From: an uncultured bacterium
GTDB lineage: Bacteria > Planctomycetota > UBA1135 > GCA-002686595
Assembly (NCBI GenBank): GCA_938075305.1
Contig: CALJGV010000013.1
Location: 16,678-80,677, forward strand
Length of the DNA stretch: 64,000 nucleotides
Direction: 5' to 3'
Below are positions 6,609 through 15,922 of this stretch, one piece after another (the stretch's first letter is position 1; the number at the start of each line of letters is the position of its first letter). Both the position numbers and the translations under genes were made by a program. Under the pieces are notes generated by a model that was not told the origin of the DNA, did not search any database, and saw only the letters and a list, made by a program, of their open reading frames with translations.

Positions 6609-9011
6609 ATGAAGGTCTTCCCCCTCGCGCCGCTTTGCACCCTCTTCCTGGCGGCCCTTGCGTCGAACGCCGGTGCCCAGGGCGCCGACCTCTGCGTCTT
6701 CGCCCAGCCGATCACGGCCACAGGGGCCTTCCCCGTGGACACCTCCCTCGCCGCAACCGACGGCCCGGCGAACGGCTGCGGTGAGAACGGTCAGATCCAC
6801 AACGACGTCTGGTTCCGGTGGACGAGCACGGTGAGCGGCACGGTGCAGATGGACACCTGCGCCGCGGCGACCTTCGACACCACCATGGCGGTCTACCCCG
6901 ACGAGAGCTGCGTGACCGCGGCGCCGATCGTCTGCAACGACGACCAGTGCGCGCTCCGTTCCCGGATCGCCTTCACGGCGGTGGCAGGGGTGGACTATCG
7001 CGTCCGGGTCGGGGGATGGAACGACGTGGCGCGCGGGACCGCGACGCTCACCATCAGCGCGGTGACGGGGGTTGCGAACGACACCTGCGCCAGCCCGGCG
7101 CCCATCACCGGCTTCGGCGTCTTCCCGACGGACACCACCCAGGCCATGACCGAGGGCGTGGCGGATGGCTGTGGATCGGGGGGGCAGATCCATCGGGACG
7201 TGTGGTACCTGTGGACCGCGACCGTGGACGGGTCCACCGAGGTCAACTCCTGCCAGGCGAGCTTCGACACGACGATCGCGGTCTACGACGGCGCGGCGTG
7301 CCCGACGGCGGCGCCCATCGCCTGCAACGACGACGCCTGCCACATCCAGACGCGCGTGACCTTCTCTGCCGTCGCGGGCGGCACCTACCTGCTCCGCATG
7401 GGGGGCTTCAACGAGTCGGCGGGCGGGGTCTTCGACGCGACCATCTCCGCGGGGAGCGGGATCAGCTGCTCCTCGCCGCCGGTCGGTCCGGACGTGATCA
7501 TCGGGGACCTGCCGGCCATCCAGAGCTACGGCGGCGCGGCGGAGATGAGCGCCTTCGCCCTCGCCACCACGGCCTGCAACGTGGGGGACGCCACCATGCA
7601 CTGGAACGGCAGCAACCGCTTCCACCCGGTCATCGGCCAGAACCTCTACCGCATCGAGGACGGTGCCATTCGCCAGCTCGGGATGTCCTGGCTCAAGCAT
7701 GGCTTCGCTTCGGCCACGGGGAGCCTGTGCTGCACCTGCATCAGCCCCGGCTCCAACCAGATCATGGGCATCGGCTGCTCGGACCCCTACGGCGCCACCA
7801 TCAACGGCGCCCAGAGTGGGCTCGGGCCGCGCTCGGAGGTGAACCCCTGGACCGGGCTGTTCGCCTACCCCTTCGGGACCCAGGGCCAGACGGGTGACGT
7901 GATCTACAAGCGCCTGCAGGTGCCCACCCAGGACGTGGACCCGGCCCTGCACCCCTCGGCGCGGTACGTCGTCGAGGGGCAGTACGTGACCCCGGACGAC
8001 GCCCAGGCGGGGAACCAGAACAACAACTGCTCCTGGGCGGACGCCCAGCCCACCGGGCCGGTCGCGGGAGGTCTCGGGCTCGCGATCTCGGGGGCCACGA
8101 GCGTGGGGGAGCCTGCGATCTTCGCGTGGCGCGCCGATGACCCGGAGGTGCAGATCACCACCGTCGCGGCCTCGGGGGACGGCGTGATCCACGTGGGGTC
8201 GCGCGCCCACGACAACGGGGACGGGACCTGGCGCTACGAGTACGCCGTGCACAACGAGACCTCCGCGCGCGCCGCGCGGAGCCTGCGCGTGCCGGTGGCC
8301 GCGGGGAGCATCATCTCCGGCGACGCCTTCCACGACGTCGACTACCACTCGGGCGAGCCCTACGACCGGACCGACTGGGCGTTCACCGTCGCCGCAGGCG
8401 CCATGGAGTGGGCGACGCCGGGGCACGCGGTGAACCCGGACGGCAACGCCCTGCGCTGGGGCACCCTGTACGGCTTCACCGTCACCGCCAGCGCGCCGCC
8501 GGTGGCGGGCGCGGTGGACCTGGGGCTCTTCGTCCCTGGTCTCGAGAATCTGCTCACGGCTGCCGCCATCGTCCCCGGGGTGCCGGTGGTGGGGGAGCGC
8601 TACTGCTCGCCCGCGGTGGTGAACTCCAGCGGGGTCCCGGCCGTCCTCCGGGCCATCGGGAGCGCCGTGGTCTCAGACGATGACCTGACGCTCGAGGCGA
8701 GCTCCATGCCGCTGCACACCTCGGGCTACATGCTCGCCTCTCGGGACGAGGGGTTCGCGGCCCAGCCCGGAGGGAGCCAGGGCAACCTCTGCCTCGGCGG
8801 CACCATCGCGCGCTTCCGCTCCCAGGTGATGAGCTCGGGCGCCGAGGGTCGGTTCTCGATCCCCGTCGACCTCTCCTCGATCCCGATCACGCCGCCCACC
8901 GCGGTCCTCCCCGGGGAGACGTGGCGGTTCCAGTGCTGGTTCCGGGATCAGCTCTTCATCGGCGTGACCTCCTCGAACTTCACCGACGCCGTGCGGGTCA
9001 CCTTCGAATAG
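6609..9011 (+). CDS. Secreted protein with two PPC-like repeats and a planctomycete-type C-terminal domain
   Basis: About 800 residues. The N-terminus (MKVFPLAPLCTLFLAAL...NAGAQ) is a signal peptide, so the protein is exported. Two homologous modules follow (about 25-155 and 157-285), each containing NGCGENGQIHNDVWF/DGCGSGGQIHRDVWY, FDTT-AVY, CNDD and VRVGG/LRMGG segments, like bacterial PPC-type beta-sandwiches. The middle is unassigned and Cys-rich in one spot (LCCTCISPG). The last 140 residues start at ERYCSPAVVNSSG and contain DDLTLE, GETWRFQCWFRD and SNFTDAVRVTF; this domain recurs at the end of the esterase at 46,891-48,168. No catalytic motif was recognised; surface attachment or binding is likely. 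The ATG at 6609 is chosen because it begins the signal peptide. Confidence 0.75.
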   Translation: MKVFPLAPLCTLFLAALASNAGAQGADLCVFAQPITATGAFPVDTSLAATDGPANGCGENGQIHNDVWFRWTSTVSGTVQMDTCAAATFDTTMAVYPDESCVTAAPIVCNDDQCALRSRIAFTAVAGVDYRVRVGGWNDVARGTATLTISAVTGVANDTCASPAPITGFGVFPTDTTQAMTEGVADGCGSGGQIHRDVWYLWTATVDGSTEVNSCQASFDTTIAVYDGAACPTAAPIACNDDACHIQTRVTFSAVAGGTYLLRMGGFNESAGGVFDATISAGSGISCSSPPVGPDVIIGDLPAIQSYGGAAEMSAFALATTACNVGDATMHWNGSNRFHPVIGQNLYRIEDGAIRQLGMSWLKHGFASATGSLCCTCISPGSNQIMGIGCSDPYGATINGAQSGLGPRSEVNPWTGLFAYPFGTQGQTGDVIYKRLQVPTQDVDPALHPSARYVVEGQYVTPDDAQAGNQNNNCSWADAQPTGPVAGGLGLAISGATSVGEPAIFAWRADDPEVQITTVAASGDGVIHVGSRAHDNGDGTWRYEYAVHNETSARAARSLRVPVAAGSIISGDAFHDVDYHSGEPYDRTDWAFTVAAGAMEWATPGHAVNPDGNALRWGTLYGFTVTASAPPVAGAVDLGLFVPGLENLLTAAAIVPGVPVVGERYCSPAVVNSSGVPAVLRAIGSAVVSDDDLTLEASSMPLHTSGYMLASRDEGFAAQPGGSQGNLCLGGTIARFRSQVMSSGAEGRFSIPVDLSSIPITPPTAVLPGETWRFQCWFRDQLFIGVTSSNFTDAVRVTFE

Positions 9012-9063
9012 GGGGCGTCCGGTCGAGGGGGGCGCGGCGCGCCGTCGAGCCCGCCGCCGCCCG

Positions 9064-9069
9064 TATACT
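9064..9069 (+). promoter_or_regulatory. Start-proximal -10-like hexamer TATACT
   Basis: TATACT (a close match to TATAAT) ends 7 nt before ATG 9077. The preceding sequence is nearly all G/C with no Shine-Dalgarno, so transcription probably starts at or next to the start codon. Confidence 0.45.
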
Positions 9070-9076
9070 CGTCCCC

Positions 9077-10963
9077 ATGGGGGCACACCTCGACCCGGAC
9101 GGCCTCGGCCTCCTCGACGACGCGCTCGGCCGGGCGCGGGCGTCTCTCCTGGATCGCCGGGGGAGTGAGGGCCACTGGCGGGGGGAGCTCTCCTCCAGCG
9201 CGCTCTCCACCTCCACGGCGGTGGCGGCCCTGGCGGGCGCGGCTGGCGCCCTCCCCGGCGGGTCTCCCGAGCGCGCCGAGCTCGAGGGGCTGGCCGGGCG
9301 CGGGCGGACCTGGCTCGCCGCGAACCCGTCCCCGGACGGCGGCTTTGGGGACACCACGGACTCCCCGAGCAACCTCTCCACCACGGCGCTGGCGTGGATG
9401 GCGCTGGGGCCGGGCCTCGGGCTGTCCGCCGACGAGGCCGTGGAGCGGGCGTGGACCCGCGCGGACGGCTGGCTCAGGGAGGCCCTGGGCGGGGCGCGCC
9501 CGGACTCCACCCGCCTCGCGGCTGCGCTGGAGGAGATCTACGGCGAGGACCGCACCTTCGCTGTGCCGATCCTGGCGGCCTGCACCATCGGTGGCGCCTT
9601 CGCGGAGGACCCCGACCCCTGGCGGGTGGTGCGCCCGCTGCCCTTCGAGGTCGCGGCGCTGCCCCAGGGGCTCTTCCGGTTCCTGGGCCTCCCGGTCGTG
9701 AGCTACGCGCTGCCTGCGCTGATCGCCATCGGCCAGGCCATCGCCCACCACCGGCCGAGCGGGAACCCCGTCGCTCGCCTCCTGCGCCGGGCCCTGGCGC
9801 CGCGCACGCTCCGCGTGCTCGCGGGGATCCAGCCCGAGAACGGCGGCTTCCTCGAGGCGACGCCGCTCACGAGCTTCGTCACCCTCTCTCTGGTTGCGAT
9901 CGGCGAGGTCCAGCATCAGGTGGTCGCCCGGGGCCTCTCGTTCCTGCGCGCGTCGGTGCGCGCGGACGGGTCGTGGCCCATCGACACCGACCTCGCCACC
10001 TGGGGGACGAGCCTCTCGGTGGGGGCGCTGGGTGCGGACTTCGAGGGCGCCGAGCAGATCAAGGGGTGGCTCCTCGACCAGCAGCACACCGAGCGGCACC
10101 CGTTCACCGGCGCGGCCCCGGGGGGCTGGGCGTGGACCGACCTCCCCGGCGGCGTACCGGACGCGGACGACACGCCGGGAGCCCTGATCGCCCTCCGACT
10201 CCTTGAGGGGGACAGGCCCTCGCCCGAGACGCGCGCGGCGGCGGCTGCCGGGCTCCGCTGGTTGGTCGACCTGCAGAACCGTGACGGCGGGATCCCGACC
10301 TTCTGCAGGGGGTGGGGCCGGCTCCCCTTCGACCAGAGCTGCGCGGACCTCACCGCCCACGCGCTGCGGGCGTTCGACGTGTGGGAGGGTGCGCTCGATG
10401 GTGCAGCGGCCGGGGACCTCGGCCGCCGGATGGAGCGGGCGCGGGCCGAGGCCGTCGGGTTCCTCGTCCGGCGGCAGTCTTCCGACGGCTCGTGGACCCC
10501 GCTCTGGTTCGGCAATCAGGAGCACCCGGAGAAGCTGAACCCCCTCTACGGCACCAGCCGCGTGCTGCGCGCGGCCGGGGTTCGGGTCTCTGGAGGATCC
10601 GCCGGGGGCTGGCGGACGGCCCTCGAGCGGGGGGCCGCGTGGCTGCGGTCCGCCCAGGGCGCCGACGGCGGCTTCGGCGGCGCACCGGGGCTCACCCCGA
10701 CCGTCGAGGAGACCGGCCTCGCACTCGAGGCCCTGGTGGATCTGGTGGAGGCTGGCCTCGGGGAGGAGGGTGACCTCGACCGGGTCCGCCGCGCCGCCCG
10801 CTGGCTCACCGAGCGGACCGACGGCGGCCGGACGTTCCCGCGCTCACCCATCGGGCTCTACTTCGCCCAGCTCTGGTACCACGAGGAGCTCTACCCGGTG
10901 GTCTTCACCGTCTCGGCGCTGGGCGCCGCCCGCCGGCTCCTGGAGCGACCCTCCCGGGGGTGA
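9077..10963 (+). CDS. Squalene-hopene-cyclase-like class II terpene cyclase
   Basis: 628 residues, the usual length of squalene-hopene cyclases (about 630). The protonating acid motif appears as PDADDTPGAL near residues 360-366 (DxDD), where it sits in characterised cyclases. Many QW-type repeats are visible: PDGGFGD, ENGGFLE, DGSWPID, DGGIPTF, SDGSWTP and ADGGFGG. The C-terminal GTSRVLRA and LWYHEELYP segments also fit the family. The W-D-T-A-L segment usual after the first barrel is replaced by ATWGTSL, so the substrate may not be squalene. Family members cyclise squalene or related polyprenes at the inner membrane. No squalene synthase gene (hpnCDE or sqs) is in the window; the polyprenyl synthase 3.5 kb upstream is the nearest precursor enzyme. 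Confidence 0.8.
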   Translation: MGAHLDPDGLGLLDDALGRARASLLDRRGSEGHWRGELSSSALSTSTAVAALAGAAGALPGGSPERAELEGLAGRGRTWLAANPSPDGGFGDTTDSPSNLSTTALAWMALGPGLGLSADEAVERAWTRADGWLREALGGARPDSTRLAAALEEIYGEDRTFAVPILAACTIGGAFAEDPDPWRVVRPLPFEVAALPQGLFRFLGLPVVSYALPALIAIGQAIAHHRPSGNPVARLLRRALAPRTLRVLAGIQPENGGFLEATPLTSFVTLSLVAIGEVQHQVVARGLSFLRASVRADGSWPIDTDLATWGTSLSVGALGADFEGAEQIKGWLLDQQHTERHPFTGAAPGGWAWTDLPGGVPDADDTPGALIALRLLEGDRPSPETRAAAAAGLRWLVDLQNRDGGIPTFCRGWGRLPFDQSCADLTAHALRAFDVWEGALDGAAAGDLGRRMERARAEAVGFLVRRQSSDGSWTPLWFGNQEHPEKLNPLYGTSRVLRAAGVRVSGGSAGGWRTALERGAAWLRSAQGADGGFGGAPGLTPTVEETGLALEALVDLVEAGLGEEGDLDRVRRAARWLTERTDGGRTFPRSPIGLYFAQLWYHEELYPVVFTVSALGAARRLLERPSRG

Positions 10964-11017
10964 CGGCGCCGCGGGTGCCTCGCCGGCCTCCCCCCGGCCC
11001 CGGGCGCCTCGGACGGC

Positions 11018-11416
11018 TCAGGCCGGGAACAGGCGCCCGATCACGGGGAGCTCGCGGCGATGGAGCCACGCCGTGACGGTGCCCGCGGCGAGCGTGACCA
11101 GCGCGAGGGTGAAGAGCGTCCCCCCGTCGCCCTCGACCTCCACCCCGAGGATGGTCAGGTGGCTGAGCACGGCGCCCGCCATGATCCCCACCGTCATGGC
11201 GCCGCCGACGCCTGCGGTGCGGGGGAGGAGCAGCAAGGCCACCGCCACGGTTTCGGACGCACCCGCGAAGAGCCGACCCGCGGGCTCCACGCCGAGGGTC
11301 TCGAAGATGTAGACGCTCTCGGGGGCGGCGGTGAACTTGAAGTACAGGGTCTGGGCCATGATGGCGGCCGCCGTGAGGCGGGCCATCCAGTCGAGGGCGC
11401 GTAGGGGTTGGGTCAT
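11018..11416 (-). CDS. DoxX-like small membrane protein
   Basis: 132 residues with four predicted membrane helices (about 10-28, 46-62, 70-90, 98-118) and the DoxX-like pattern of a short first loop (YFKFTAAPESVYIF) followed by GRLFAGASE. DoxX/DUF4870-like proteins are membrane proteins of mostly unknown function, some linked to thiol/redox stress. It stands alone, divergent from the zinc-ribbon protein downstream and converging on the cyclase gene. No Shine-Dalgarno was seen before the ATG. Confidence 0.7.
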   Translation of the reverse strand: MTQPLRALDWMARLTAAAIMAQTLYFKFTAAPESVYIFETLGVEPAGRLFAGASETVAVALLLLPRTAGVGGAMTVGIMAGAVLSHLTILGVEVEGDGGTLFTLALVTLAAGTVTAWLHRRELPVIGRLFPA

Positions 11417-11441
11417 GGCAGGCGGCGGGTTGGGGAAGGGA

Positions 11442-11466
11442 GCGGAGGCGGATGTCCGGCCTCCGC
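11442..11466. other. Inverted repeat (8-bp stem) upstream of the DoxX-like gene
   Basis: GCGGAGGC at 11442-11449 pairs perfectly with GCCTCCGC at 11459-11466 around a 9-nt loop (GGATGTCCG). It is 25 bp upstream of the DoxX-like ATG in a divergent region, so it could be an operator or a 5' leader hairpin. High G+C makes chance hairpins common. Confidence 0.25.
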
Positions 11467-11643
11467 GCGGGCCAGGCTAGCCGCTCACCCCAGCGCAGGG
11501 GCCGCGCCCTTCAGGGTCAACCGTCGGCGCGATATCTGGCGCGTCGGTGCCAGCGGAGAGCCGATGGTCGACCCTATGCGAGGTCGCGCATCCTCAGGAC
11601 TGGGACCCCGGTATAACCTTCGGGTACCCCGTGACCCTCCGTG

Positions 11644-13092
11644 ATGCCTGCCCCTGCCACCGATTCCACCCGGGCCTTCCCCCTCTGCCAGGGCTGCGGG
11701 GCCGCGCCGACCTCCAGGGAGGAGGAGGCGTGCCGGTTCTGTGGGACGGTGCTCTCCTGGGCGGATTTCGACTTCCTCTCAAGAAAGCGAGTCGTCCTCA
11801 GGTATGCGAGCGACGAGGTGGTGGACGCTGCGCTCTGGAAGGTGGAGACGTCACCGGAGTTCCTCGAGGCCACGGCGAGGGACCTCCCTGAAGGAGACGA
11901 TGGTCCGATCCTTGAGCCCCTGGCCGTGGTCATCGCCGTGCTCTGTGCCCTGGGCGTGACCTGGCTGTACGGACGCAATGAGTTCCTCGGCTTCGCCGCC
12001 GGCCTCGGCTCATTGTATGTCGTCGAGGGCGCCAACGAGCGCTTACGAGGGCGGGGCAGAGGGGGACGGGGGAAGCGCCAGTGGGCCGCCGCCATCTGCG
12101 TTCTGGAGCTGGGACCCCCGGAGACCCTCCGGGGGCTGAGGCCGCGTCGCGTTCGAAGAGTCACCGCACGGCTGACCCGCCACCGCACACGGACGTTCAA
12201 GGTGGGGGTGAGCGAGGACCTCCACGCTGGCGACGTGGGCCTGGCCCATACGCTCGGTCACGAGATCGTCAGCTTCGACCGCCGGATGCACCTGTCGGAG
12301 GACGTGAGTGCCCTGGCTACCGGACCAGAGCAAGGCGGAGACCCAAGCCCGATGGCCACGGCCAGGGACGCGGGGAGCGCCTCCGTTCTCGACGCCGAGG
12401 CTCCGGCGCATGGGTTCTCACCCGCAGCTTCCTCCTCCCGCGACTTCCCGCTCTGCGGTGACTGCGGTTCTGCTCCGTCCTCCAGGGGCGAGGAGGCCTG
12501 CCGGTTCTGCGGAGCCGAGCTCTCCTGGAAGGAGTTCGACCGCCGATCCCAGCGGCAATTTGATGTCCATGAGAACCGTGACCGCCTCATCGACCTGGCG
12601 CTCTCTCGGGCGGAGTCATCCCTGGAGCGGCAGAGGGCCAACCGTCCGCCTCGACCGCCCTCCGGGGGGGAAGTACCGGGGCTCAAGAGGATGGTCATCT
12701 TGACGCTGGTCTCGTTCGGCGGCGTGGCCAGTGTCCTGCATTACCTCCTTCCGAGCCCCAATCCGCGGCTTGTGTTCGGCGCCGGGCTCCTGCTCCTGGT
12801 CCTCCTGATCTTCCAGGTTCATGGGCGCACCGGGTCCATACGACGGGTTCGCAAGCAGGACATTTCATGCGAGGCCATCGCCGTGCTGGAGGTGGGCCCG
12901 CTGGAGACCTTCCGCGTGGGGAGGAAGCGGCGCCATGCCAGGACGATCAAGGCCCGGCTGCCGGGGGGACGGACGGGAGAGTTCACCGCCGGAGCACGCG
13001 AGGACCTCGAGCCGGGCGACGTCGGCCTGGCCTATGTCCTGGGCGAGCGGATACGGCGCTTCGACCTCACCAAGCACATCCCAAAGGAGTAG
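11644..13092 (+). CDS. Internally duplicated zinc-ribbon membrane protein, unknown function
   Basis: 482 residues built from two copies of one module. Each begins with a zinc ribbon: FPLCQGCGAAPTSREEEACRFCG (from about residue 15) and FPLCGDCGSAPSSRGEEACRFCG (from about 265), both C-x2-C...C-x2-C and followed by LSW-x3-D/E-F. Each continues with an acidic helix, a hydrophobic stretch (LAVVIAVLCALGVTWLY; VILTLVSFGGVASVLHYLL then LLLLVLLIFQV) and a beta-rich tail (AAAICVLELGPPETLRG; EAIAVLEVGPLETFRVG) ending in EDL-x-GDVGLA. It has no signal peptide. GTG 11641 directly precedes ATG 11644; I use the ATG. No family is recognised. A membrane-anchored protein with paired zinc ribbons facing the cytoplasm is the simplest reading. 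Confidence 0.65.
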   Translation: MPAPATDSTRAFPLCQGCGAAPTSREEEACRFCGTVLSWADFDFLSRKRVVLRYASDEVVDAALWKVETSPEFLEATARDLPEGDDGPILEPLAVVIAVLCALGVTWLYGRNEFLGFAAGLGSLYVVEGANERLRGRGRGGRGKRQWAAAICVLELGPPETLRGLRPRRVRRVTARLTRHRTRTFKVGVSEDLHAGDVGLAHTLGHEIVSFDRRMHLSEDVSALATGPEQGGDPSPMATARDAGSASVLDAEAPAHGFSPAASSSRDFPLCGDCGSAPSSRGEEACRFCGAELSWKEFDRRSQRQFDVHENRDRLIDLALSRAESSLERQRANRPPRPPSGGEVPGLKRMVILTLVSFGGVASVLHYLLPSPNPRLVFGAGLLLLVLLIFQVHGRTGSIRRVRKQDISCEAIAVLEVGPLETFRVGRKRRHARTIKARLPGGRTGEFTAGAREDLEPGDVGLAYVLGERIRRFDLTKHIPKE

Positions 13093-13141
13093 CTCCTCCG
13101 CCAGGGGACAGGTCGGAGCGGTCTTCGGATTCCGTCTGCGG

Positions 13142-14416
13142 CTAGCGGGGCGCGGCGATGCAGTAGAGGTGCTCGTGGGTGCGGAGATAGATTTCCCCAT
13201 CGACCACGGCGAGGGTCGAGTTGGTGCGCTCGTCGATCTCGTTCTCGGCGAGGATCTCGAGCCCCTCCTTGTCAGCCTTGAAGACCACGGTGGTGCCGGA
13301 CTGGGCCAGCAGGTACATGCGGTCCCCGGCGCTCACGATGGAGCCCCAGGTGCCGCCCCGCGCCACGCGCTCCTTCCAGTCCGGGAGCCCGGTCGCGGGG
13401 TCGATGCACCAGAGGATGCCGCGCATGTCGGGGATGAAGATGCGGCCGTTCATGTAGGCGCCTGAGGCGCAGTTGCTCATCTGGGCGGCGTGGCGCCAGA
13501 GCTGGCGCGACCCGGCCTCGGGGCCCGTGGCGCCGAGCTTCACGCCGAGGGTTGGGCCCTCCCAGCCGCCCACGAAGACGCAGGTGTCGCCGGCGACCAC
13601 GGGGGAGGAGTAGGTGAGGTTCCCGCGGGTACCGCGGATGCCGTCGCAGGTCCAGGCGATGGAGCCACTCTCGAGGTCGTAGGCCACCACGCGCGTGGGC
13701 TGGCCGCAGACCAGCAGCGGGCGGTCCCCGTCCTCGGTGATGATCGGGGTGCACCAGGAGCCCGCGATGCGGCGGCTCTCCAGCTCCTCGGGCGTGCGAA
13801 CGTCGGGCTCGTCCGTCTCCCAGAGGGTCTCGCCTGACTTCAGGTCGAGGGCCGTCATGAACGTCCGAGCGCCGGGGCCGGTGTTGAGGTAGACGACGCC
13901 CTCGCGGATGATGGGGGAGGTGCCGTAGCCCCAGATGTGCCGAAACTCGCCCAGGTCGCGGGACCAGATGGACTCGCCCTCGAGGTCGTAGCAGTGCAGG
14001 CCCGCCGTGGCGTGCCACACCACCACCCGGTCGCCGCTCACCGCCGGGGTGGTGCCGCAATAGGGGTTGGTCTCGTGGGTCGGCATCTCCTCGTCGATCT
14101 GGACCGTGCGCGCCCAGAGGCGCTTGCCGTCCGCGCGGGCGTAGCACTCCAGGGTGCGGCCCTTGCCCTCGGCGTCCTCGGGCGTGGTGAGGAAGATCCG
14201 GTCCCCCTGGACCACCGGGCTCCCGTTGGCGGGCATGCCCAGGGCGACCTTCCACTTCACGTTCTCCTCGGCGCTCCACTTCAGCGGCGTGTTGGAGGAG
14301 GTGATCACCCCGTCGCCGGTGGGCCCGCGCCAGGTCGGCCAGTCGGAGGCCGCCGCGGGGGCAGCGAGGAGGGCGAGGAGAGAGAGCGACGTGCAGGCGC
14401 GGTGGGTGAGCTTCAT
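13142..14416 (-). CDS. Exported PQQ-like beta-propeller protein
   Basis: 424 residues with a signal peptide (MKLTHRACTSLSLLALLAAPAAAS). The family's opening motif is DWPTWRGPTGDG, and the protein continues as PQQ_2-type blades (GSPVVQGDRIFL, TPAVSGDRVVVW, TSPIIREGVVYL, SSPVVAGDTCVF, GSIVSAGDRMYLL). In Planctomycetota these proteins are often annotated as PQQ-binding or BamB-like, yet most lack a dehydrogenase active site and none is visible here. It is likely periplasmic or cell-surface with a binding or scaffolding role. It is one of five such proteins in the window and is transcribed divergently from the cysteine desulfurase. Confidence 0.8.
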   Translation of the reverse strand: MKLTHRACTSLSLLALLAAPAAASDWPTWRGPTGDGVITSSNTPLKWSAEENVKWKVALGMPANGSPVVQGDRIFLTTPEDAEGKGRTLECYARADGKRLWARTVQIDEEMPTHETNPYCGTTPAVSGDRVVVWHATAGLHCYDLEGESIWSRDLGEFRHIWGYGTSPIIREGVVYLNTGPGARTFMTALDLKSGETLWETDEPDVRTPEELESRRIAGSWCTPIITEDGDRPLLVCGQPTRVVAYDLESGSIAWTCDGIRGTRGNLTYSSPVVAGDTCVFVGGWEGPTLGVKLGATGPEAGSRQLWRHAAQMSNCASGAYMNGRIFIPDMRGILWCIDPATGLPDWKERVARGGTWGSIVSAGDRMYLLAQSGTTVVFKADKEGLEILAENEIDERTNSTLAVVDGEIYLRTHEHLYCIAAPR

Positions 14417-14426
14417 GATCGTTCAG

Positions 14427-14432
14427 AGGATA
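14427..14432 (-). promoter_or_regulatory. -10-like hexamer TATCCT near the start
   Basis: On the minus strand TATCCT ends 10 nt before ATG 14416. It fits the start-proximal TAnnnT pattern seen at other first genes in the window. Confidence 0.3.
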
Positions 14433-14536
14433 GCCCGGCGCGAGCAGGTTGGCGCCCCGCCCACCGGTCAGCGCGGGGTGGAACGGGGGGACTCCCAGCA
14501 AAGGAGGCAGGGAGGACCTATCCTGCGGCCCCATCC

Positions 14537-15715
14537 ATGGGAGCTCCCTTGCAGGAAGAACGACGCGACACCATCTACCTCGACCACGCCGCGACCACCC
14601 CGCTGGACCCGCGCGTGTTGGAGGCCATGCTCCCCTTCCTGCAGGGCACCTTCGGGAACGCGTCGAGTCCCCACGCCGCGGGCCGCGAGGCCTCCGGCGC
14701 GGTGGAGGAGGCCCGTGGCCGCGTGGCCCTGGCCCTCGGGGCCGATCCCCGGGAGGTGGTCTTCACGAGCGGCGCCACCGAGTCCAACAACCTGGCCCTG
14801 CGCGGGGTGGCCAGGGCCCAGGCCCACGCCCGGCGGCCGCGGCGAGTGGTCACCTGCGTGACCGAGCACCACGCGGTCCTCGACCCCCTCGAGGGGCTGG
14901 AGGCCGAGGGCTTCGAGGTGGTTCGGCTGGGCGTGGACCGCGCGGGGCACCTGGACCTGGACCGGCTCGAGGAGGAGCTCGCGCGCGGCGTGCTGCTGGT
15001 CTCCATCATGAGCGCGAACAACGAGACCGGTGGCCGGCATCCCATCGCCGAGATCGGCGCGCGCTGTCGGGAACACGGGGCGCTCTTCCATACGGACGCG
15101 ACCCAGACCTTCGGCAAGGAGCCCCTGGACGTGGACGAGGCCTCGGTGGACCTCCTGAGCCTCTCGGCCCACAAGCTCTACGGGCCCAAGGGGGTGGGGG
15201 CGCTCTACCTTCGCCGGAAGCGTCCCAGGGTCAGGGTCGCCGCGCAGCTCGAGGGCGGCGGCCACGAGGGCGGACGGCGCTCGGGGACGTTGAACGTGCC
15301 GGGCATCGTGGGGCTCGGGGCGGCGACCCGCCTGGCGGAGGCCGAGCGCAGCGCAGAGGCAGCCCGCGTGCGGGCGCTGCGCGATCGGTTCGAGGAGGCC
15401 CTCCGCGCGGGCGTCCCCGGACTCGAGGTCATCGGTGACCCCGTCGATCGCCTGGCCGGGCACTCGAACCTGGCGTTCCCGGGCATCGACGGGGACGACC
15501 TCCTCAAGGCACTGCCGGACGTCTGCGCCTCGACGGCGGCGGCCTGTACCAGCGCGAGCCTGGAGCGCAGCCATGTGCTGCGGGCGCTCCGGCACGAGCC
15601 CGACGCCGTCGTGGGGAGCGTGCGCTTCTCCCTGGGTCGGACCACGACCGAGGACGAGGTGGAGAGGGCAGTCCGGCGAATCCTTGAGGGGCTCGCTCGG
15701 CTGCGGGGAGAGTGA
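14537..15715 (+). CDS. Cysteine desulfurase (NifS/IscS family)
   Basis: 392 residues, normal for the family. It shows YLDHAATTPLDP at the N-terminus, the TSGATESNNLA phosphate-binding segment, the catalytic-site EHHAVL, the cofactor aspartate in HTDATQTFGK, the PLP lysine in SAHKLYGPKG (near residue 211) and the RSGTLN motif. Cys337 in AAACTSASLE is the persulfide-forming residue. The enzyme converts cysteine to alanine and a protein-bound persulfide, supplying sulfur for Fe-S clusters and thio-cofactors. No iscU, iscA or suf gene is adjacent, so it may be a stand-alone NifS-like copy. It could serve the Fe-S proteins encoded at the left end of the window. Confidence 0.9.
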   Translation: MGAPLQEERRDTIYLDHAATTPLDPRVLEAMLPFLQGTFGNASSPHAAGREASGAVEEARGRVALALGADPREVVFTSGATESNNLALRGVARAQAHARRPRRVVTCVTEHHAVLDPLEGLEAEGFEVVRLGVDRAGHLDLDRLEEELARGVLLVSIMSANNETGGRHPIAEIGARCREHGALFHTDATQTFGKEPLDVDEASVDLLSLSAHKLYGPKGVGALYLRRKRPRVRVAAQLEGGGHEGGRRSGTLNVPGIVGLGAATRLAEAERSAEAARVRALRDRFEEALRAGVPGLEVIGDPVDRLAGHSNLAFPGIDGDDLLKALPDVCASTAAACTSASLERSHVLRALRHEPDAVVGSVRFSLGRTTTEDEVERAVRRILEGLARLRGE

Positions 15716-15752
15716 GCCCACCTGCGCGCCCGGGCGGGTGAGGAGCGGCCCG

Positions 15753-15778
15753 GGCCCCTCCGGGGTCCCGAGGGGGCC
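15753..15778 (+). terminator. GC hairpin downstream of the cysteine desulfurase gene
   Basis: GGCCCCTC (15753-15760) can pair with GAGGGGGCC (15770-15778) with one bulged G, 38 nt after the stop. No T-run follows, so a rho-independent role is uncertain. Confidence 0.3.
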
Positions 15779-15922
15779 GTGTGAAAGGTCCAGGCAAAGG
15801 GGGCCCGCGGATGCCTGAGGGACCGATCTCCCCGGCGCCAGCGAGTACCATGCGGCCGTTCCAACGTGCGCCTCGCCCGACCCGCAGGGCGCGGCTGCCC
15901 TCCCCCGCACTCACAGGACCGC

